Positions 61,451 to 64,000 of a DNA stretch of 64,000 nt are shown here, piece after piece. Each line of letters begins with the position of its first letter. The stretch's first letter is position 1. The stretch lies in NCBI GenBank assembly GCA_021234155.1, contig JAJEKV010000103.1:870001-934000 (forward strand), given 5' to 3'. The notes below the pieces were generated by a model that had not been told where the DNA came from, did no database searches, and saw nothing but the letters and a program-made list of their open reading frames with translations. Made by a program: the position numbers and the translations under genes. This stretch comes from Isoetes taiwanensis (Eukaryota > Streptophyta > Lycopodiopsida > Isoetales > Isoetaceae).

Positions 61451-62630
61451 AGCTTGTTCACAAAAATAGAAGACTATATGTTTGCAATTTGAACCTATAC
61501 AAGAGGACTGACCTTTAGAAAAATTGATTGCTCAGAGAGTTAAGGTTTTTTAGAGAAATGCCTTAAGCAAAACCTTCAGCTTAAGTCTTCTTAGGGAACG
61601 TAAAGCACAAAATACAGCTTGCACTTTAAATGTGATTAGAAAACAAGCCAAGCAATTCATCGGAGCTCTCAGAAATTCCATTTCAATTGTAATATCTCAA
61701 TGTTTGCCTTGAGTCAAGTGCATACCCTTGTAGTTAAGCAGAATAGTTCTTAAAAACTATCCAAGGACAAGTCCTTGACAAAAGCAATTGTGTACTATTT
61801 TCCTTTTACATAGTTTACAAAGAGCCAATCATCATAAAATATTTTGCCTAAAGTGAGTTTGAAAATTTTATGTGAAGTATGCAGATTGAAGTGAAGTATA
61901 CAGATTGAAGTGAAGTGAAGTTTCCCTTATCGATGGCACAACTTATATACAGTTTGATTGCAAGAGGAAATGTTGTTTTAGTCGAATACACTTCATTTTC
62001 CGGCAACTTGGCCCTAAACTAAAAAACAAAATGCATATTTAATGGTTCAAGTCCAAACCACTGTTCATTTGGGTATGATCCAAGTACTGTTCAACACAAC
62101 AGTTCATAACCGAATCTTTGGCTTTGGGACATTCATACAAAACTCAGCCAAGCGATTAGGCATACAGTCCGGTTCCTTCATTTCCCCTGTTTTGCAATAT
62201 AGAATAGCAGCATACAGATCATACAAATCTGCAGGTCATGCCTTGCTCATCTTTAACCAGTGAACCAAGCATTTTACAAAACATAGTTTATAGCCAAAGG
62301 GAACTTATTTCCCTGCCAAAAAAGACAACTGCATTATTTTGCACTTTCAGCACTTATCTATCAGACTGTTTTCAAAATCCAAAATTTGATTCAACCAAAT
62401 ATATGGCATATTAGTCAAATGACCAACTAGGTCAAAACAAGGCATTTCTTGCACTAACAAGTGTATTATAGAGCACTATAAACATCAGGGCAGCACTATA
62501 AACATCAGGGCAGCACTATAAACATCAGGGCAACAAATTTGGATGGATTTACATCGGGTTTGGCTGATTTCTTTACAGTAGTGACATTTCTCAGCCAAAA
62601 GATACCTGCACTAGCATACTTTAACTGAGT
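61451..62630. other. No recognisable gene; short tandem repeat
   Basis: Contains AGCACTATAAACATCAGGGC three times in tandem (about 62,471-62,531). The rest is AT-rich without recognised content. Confidence 0.6.
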
Positions 62631-62633
62631 AAA

Positions 62634-63900
62634 TTAACAGCCGATGTTCTTTGTAAATTGCTCCAGAGTCATGTCTCCATCTTCATCTGATTTCGTATCA
62701 GATTCATTTGCAGGCAAATGTGGACCGCCACCATGGACGGGAGATTGAATTTCATCAGCTGTAGCAGAAGGCACGATAGGGTCTGGAACATGCAAGGGTA
62801 AACTGCCACCACGGATGGGAGATTGAATTTCATCACCATGCGCGTAAGGCATGATACTACCGAGCATGCAAAGGTGAACTGTGACCATGTAGAGGAGATT
62901 GAATTTCATCAGCTGCAGCAGCAGAAGGTAAGATAGGGTCTGTATCATGTAAAAGTGGACTTTCAGAGGTAAAGTTGTGAATTGAAGCATGAAAATTTAT
63001 AAAGCCAATAGGATTCTGGTTCGTGCATGGCCAATTAGCTACCTGGGTTGGAAACCATAACTTCTTTATTTGGCTAGAGTTCCAAGACTCTGCTTGATTC
63101 GAGCAACCTGTACCTGCCATTCACAATAGTTTTAAATTACATGCTAATGTACTAGAAGTAAAACATCAATGTGTTCTCTCTTGACCCATCAGATTTTCAA
63201 TTGCTTGCGGCGAAGAATTGTTGTTAAGGTCCGGGTCTTCTTCATGCTAGCAGGAGCAGTTGGTTGAGAGTCCATATGTTTTTCAGTGTTTGCAGCTTTC
63301 TTTTTCCTCTGATTAACCCTTGGCTTCTTTACCTTTCTTTGCTTCTGTCTTGTAGCAGGTGCATCAAAATATTTGAGGTCCAAGCGCTTTGGTACGCCTT
63401 TCTTCCAACTTTCACATGTGGTGGAGCTTGATCAAGTGGTTCCTGCTTTCCGCTGGAGCTTCATCAGTGGTTCTTGCTCTATTGGAGCTTCATTGGGTGG
63501 AACTTCCTCGACCCCTATAATTTCTTCTCCTGCAATTTATCTTAGTCTGATACCACTAGTCTGCATAGTGAAATTTTAGGGGAAGGCAGCTTACCTTTTT
63601 GAGTTACTTTAGCATCCAGACCTCTCCTATTATCTTCCACACCTGCTTAATATGTCTTAGTACAAATGCAAAAAAAGTACCAAGCTAAATACTAAACACT
63701 TACTCAAACCTCATTTGCTCCAAATCGGTGTCTTCGTTTTCAAAGCAAATCCCTCGTTCTCTCCTTGTGACTTCTTCAACCGCTTTGTGTTGTTTTTTTC
63801 TTTTCCCCGCATACTTTCAATTAAATAATCCAAATATTGAACATATATGAAATATTAAACTAACCTTTCAAAGGGCTTGTCATGGATCGAAGTTGTGGAC
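62634..63900 (-). pseudogene. RING-type partner gene, copy 2, C-terminal half
   Basis: Exon traces on the minus strand follow the order of copy 1. LRSMTSPLKG is at about 63,890-63,865 (copy 1: TRSMTSPKKG). A Lys/Arg-rich exon is at about 63,810-63,715. EEIIGVEEVPPNEAPIEQEP is at about 63,525. RKAYQ/VPKRLDLKYFDAPATR with Lys-rich KVKKPRVNQRKKKA is at about 63,400-63,290. NQAESWNSSQIKKLWF is at about 63,093. DEIQSPLHG/DEIQSPIRGG repeats rich in Pro follow at 62,900-62,720, then the acidic tail DEDGDMTLEQF (62,690-62,660) and a stop. Frameshifts and stops occur in several exons. The coiled-coil and RING exons would lie past the window end. Confidence 0.68.
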
Positions 63901-64000
63901 GTCTCTTTTACCGGTAATTTCGAGGAGATTCAACATCTTCATCGTTAATATGACTACATGTACCTTTTAGTGGCCACAGTCTCGATCTTCTTCATCCTCC

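Larger units (their letters stand above)
54897..64000. mobile_element. Two-gene TIR DNA transposon, copy 2 (right end outside the window)
   Basis: The left end from GGTGAAAGCGTGTACACAGG (54,897) aligns with the left terminus of copy 1 (GGT..AAGC....GGGG), and the following 50 bp (GGGGACACTTTTTATGTCC, GACAT, TTTGGGGTGCT) match it closely. The plus-strand transposase-like gene (55,083-60,043) and minus-strand RING-type partner (62,634 to past 63,900) are in the same convergent layout as in copy 1. A PPR pseudogene and a 0.6-kb element lie inside. The right terminus should lie beyond 64,000. Confidence 0.65.

Overview
The window is nuclear DNA of a land plant. It has GT-AG introns, a complete purple acid phosphatase gene of the plant phytase clade, PPR fragments, plant-type organellar enzyme fragments (KARI, DXR) and Ty1/copia, Ty3/gypsy, L1, hAT and Helitron elements. 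Gene density is very low and nested repeats are very dense. My guess is a large-genome non-seed plant (fern or lycophyte); the sequence does not prove this.

Layout. 0.35-1.1 kb: 3' end of a LINE. 3.4-6.5 kb: three gene fragments on the minus strand (a DUF3504/tyrosine-recombinase-like N-terminus, an AAA ATPase, a ketol-acid reductoisomerase), all decayed. 8.5-9.3 kb: another LINE copy. 9.8-14.2 kb: minisatellites and a giant imperfect palindrome of about 3.3 kb centred near 12,815. 14.3 kb: a Helitron 3' end, with a ribonucleotide reductase exon 1.4 kb inside it. 17.5-19.0 kb: a 5'-truncated L1 with a target-site duplication. 20.1-22.9 kb: a decayed gypsy element, next to a transposase fragment (23.1-23.8 kb). 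26.1-26.9 kb: a hAT MITE inside an L1 ORF1 remnant. 27.2-30.6 kb: a Helitron carrying a receptor-like kinase fragment. 31.6-33.9 kb: the phosphatase, the only gene here that looks intact. 34.5-46.9 kb: a three-level nest, in which a LINE is split by a two-gene DNA transposon that is itself split by a young copia element. 49.2-52.5 kb: a second Helitron carrying DXR and PPR fragments. 54.9 kb to the end: a second copy of the two-gene transposon, interrupted by a smaller element and a PPR pseudogene.

The most interesting system is the two-gene transposon. At 34,813-45,350 it has terminal inverted repeats of about 25 bp and a 4-bp duplication (CAAC). A plus-strand gene encodes a transposase-like protein (HTH-like start, Cys/His-rich middle, then DFAENY and HGKG motifs, the later parts seen only in the second copy). 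A convergent minus-strand gene encodes a protein with a coiled coil, a RING-like zinc site, an AT-hook-like motif, a Pro/Ala-rich stretch and an acidic MTLEQF tail. The same convergent pair recurs at 54.9-64 kb, and a third transposase fragment lies at 23.1-23.8 kb. Conservation of both genes and of their orientation suggests that the second protein belongs to the mobile system.

Most other coding traces are captured or decayed exons. Apart from the phosphatase I find no gene in the window that I would expect to yield a full-length host protein.
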